In this document: positions 62,786 through 64,000 of the stretch, piece after piece
Layout: each line of letters begins with the position of its first letter
Position numbering within the stretch: position 1 is the stretch's first letter
Assembly (NCBI RefSeq): GCF_011806565.1
Contig: NZ_JAATOP010000002.1
Location: 186,001-250,000, forward strand
Length of the DNA stretch: 64,000 nt
Direction: 5' to 3'
From: Marivivens donghaensis
GTDB lineage: Bacteria > Pseudomonadota > Alphaproteobacteria > Rhodobacterales > Rhodobacteraceae
The notes under the pieces: generated by a model
Database searches by the model: none
What the model was told of the DNA's origin: nothing
Seen by the model: the letters and a program-made list of their open reading frames with translations, nothing else
Position numbers and translations under genes: made by a program

Positions 62786-64000
62786 ATGCCCCAATACGTC
62801 AGCGATTTCACAGCCATCCTCCCGTACTTCGATCAGAACGATTACTGGGGGCCGAACACACGCCTGAATACGGGCATGGATACCGGTACGCCGGTCGCGA
62901 TTACGTATAAATTTCAAGACTCTGCCCACCTGACCAGCAAGTGGGACATGCCGTACGACTACAACGTCGACGAAGTTGTCGTGCTCAACGGCGCGCAGAA
63001 AAACGTCATCCGCGATTCGCTCGATTACTTCGAAACCCAGACAGGCGTGATCTTTATCGAGGTCGATGCCAATCAGGACGCCATGTTCGAGTTCAACGGC
63101 GCATATGGCCCGCTTGATGTGGGTATCGCGGCCTTTGCCGACCTCGCCTATTCGACCGAAACCTCGGTGAGCCTCAGTACGCTGACATTCGATATCGACG
63201 CGCTCGCGCCGTTCTCGGCGGGCTTTTCCATTGAGACAATCAACCACGAGATCGCCCACTCGCTCGGTCTGTCGCATCCGCACGAAGGATCGATCCGCCT
63301 GAAGTCGTCATACGATAACAACCAGCAGACCGTGATGACCTACAACTGGGGTTCGTCACCGAACACCGGCATCGGTGTGCTGGACAATCAGGCGCTCGAT
63401 TTTCTGTATGGCGACAAGCTGGGGAAAAGCGCGCCGTCGGTCACCTATCGCGGTGGCGACGATATCCGGTTCCGCTTTGGCGGCGGGGATGACGTGCTTG
63501 TCGGGACGAACCTGAACAACAAGATGCTCGGCCGTGGCGGCAACGACAGCTTCCTTGGCCGTCAGGGCGACGACATCCTGCTGGGCCACGGTGGCAACGA
63601 CACGCTCGAAGGTGGAGCCGGAAGCGACCTCCTTAAGGGTGGCAAGAATAACGATACGCTCACCGACTTTGCCGGCTCGGATAACGTCCTCAAAGGGCAG
63701 GCGGGCAACGATTACCTCGAAAGCTCGGGTAGCTACGATACGCTCGATGGTGGCGGCGGTCGTGACTACATCGAAGCCAGCGGTTCCTATGTCGATATGA
63801 TCGGCGGAAACGGTGCCGACGAGTTCGTCTATACCGGATATACCAGCGCCTCGGTCAGCGGCGGCAAGGGCGCGGACACGTTCGTCGTCGATAGCTACTA
63901 CGCTTACAATCTCTACGTCGATATGGGCGACGGCAACGACACCAGCTACCTCGATGGTGCGACGACGACTTATTACATCGCCGCCAACGCCAAGGGTGAC
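62786..64000 (+). CDS. RTX metzincin protease, serralysin-like (3' end beyond window)
   Basis: The first 405 residues of an open frame that runs off the window. There is no signal peptide, as in type I secretion substrates. The zinc motif is HEIAHSLGLSH (His154, Glu155, His158, His164), with the Met-turn VMTYN (Met184). Calcium-binding nonapeptide repeats of the GGxGxDxLx type begin near residue 232 (FGGGDDVLVG, GRGGNDSFLG, GHGGNDTLEG, GGAGSDLLKG) and grow irregular further on. The secretion signal and any T1SS genes would be to the right. Start chosen at ATG 62786. Confidence 0.88.
   Translation, partial: MPQYVSDFTAILPYFDQNDYWGPNTRLNTGMDTGTPVAITYKFQDSAHLTSKWDMPYDYNVDEVVVLNGAQKNVIRDSLDYFETQTGVIFIEVDANQDAMFEFNGAYGPLDVGIAAFADLAYSTETSVSLSTLTFDIDALAPFSAGFSIETINHEIAHSLGLSHPHEGSIRLKSSYDNNQQTVMTYNWGSSPNTGIGVLDNQALDFLYGDKLGKSAPSVTYRGGDDIRFRFGGGDDVLVGTNLNNKMLGRGGNDSFLGRQGDDILLGHGGNDTLEGGAGSDLLKGGKNNDTLTDFAGSDNVLKGQAGNDYLESSGSYDTLDGGGGRDYIEASGSYVDMIGGNGADEFVYTGYTSASVSGGKGADTFVVDSYYAYNLYVDMGDGNDTSYLDGATTTYYIAANAKGD

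Overview
The window looks like chromosomal DNA of a marine Roseobacter-group alphaproteobacterium (Rhodobacteraceae). This is inferred from the gene families and the GC-rich coding style. Pointers are a CcrM-type methyltransferase, a PcaQ/PcaHG pair, DUF2125, DUF4170 and DUF3576 proteins, an atypical Kdo transferase, a CenR-like response regulator, and a GC-rich palindrome family sitting just after stop codons. No phage, integrase, transposase, CRISPR array or plasmid replication genes were seen, and gene density is high. No stretch over 300 bases lacks a gene.

Layout, left to right. 1-3700: the end of a GFA-type protein, an outer-membrane barrel, a GST, and dapF-mtaB. 3738-4068: a tandem pair of tRNA-Lys genes, each with its own promoter and terminator. 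4073-7996: a four-gene leftward operon of circularly permuted ATP-grasp, alpha-E, transglutaminase-like protein and Anbu proteasome-like peptidase. 8141-10513: protocatechuate dioxygenase pcaHG with divergent pcaQ. 10510-13381: a LacI regulator, tRNA-Arg, a membrane-anchored winged-helix protein and two small secreted proteins. 13476-20720: rnhB, ccrM, a PfpI protein, alkB, mutY, a DciA-like protein, a DsbA-like protein and a CoA-transferase. 20707-25266: lpxK-waaA-DUF4170 and a divergent two-gene pathway for a phosphoglycerate-derived compatible solute.

25263-34158 holds a CysQ-like phosphatase, PmbA, two DUF2125 paralogues, an SDR with a crotonase-fold protein, an HNH protein, a flavoprotein and a sulfotransferase. 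34319-37995 is a small exopolysaccharide locus (YjbH, YjbF, a YjbE-like peptide and a sugar transferase). 37985-43582 is the run leuS-lptE-holA-epimerase with a DUF3576 lipoprotein. 43714-52495 carries a major porin, YggS, an L,D-transpeptidase, ribA, a response regulator, xthA, an SGNH hydrolase, a CnoX-like thioredoxin, a Lon-N protein and a short Trm112 gene. 52499-64000 has an EmrAB-MarR efflux unit, a UbiH-family hydroxylase, an amidase, a DapC-like aminotransferase, ftsK, and the start of an RTX metzincin protease cut by the window end.

The most unusual items are the ATP-grasp/alpha-E/transglutaminase/Anbu operon (biochemical role unsettled), a compositionally odd segment in the leucine-specific region of LeuRS, tandem tRNA-Lys genes differing only by compensatory base pairs, and a long palindrome ahead of the compatible-solute genes. 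All family assignments come from reading the translations, with no database search. Start codons were re-chosen where a longer frame ran into promoters, tRNA signals or neighbouring genes.
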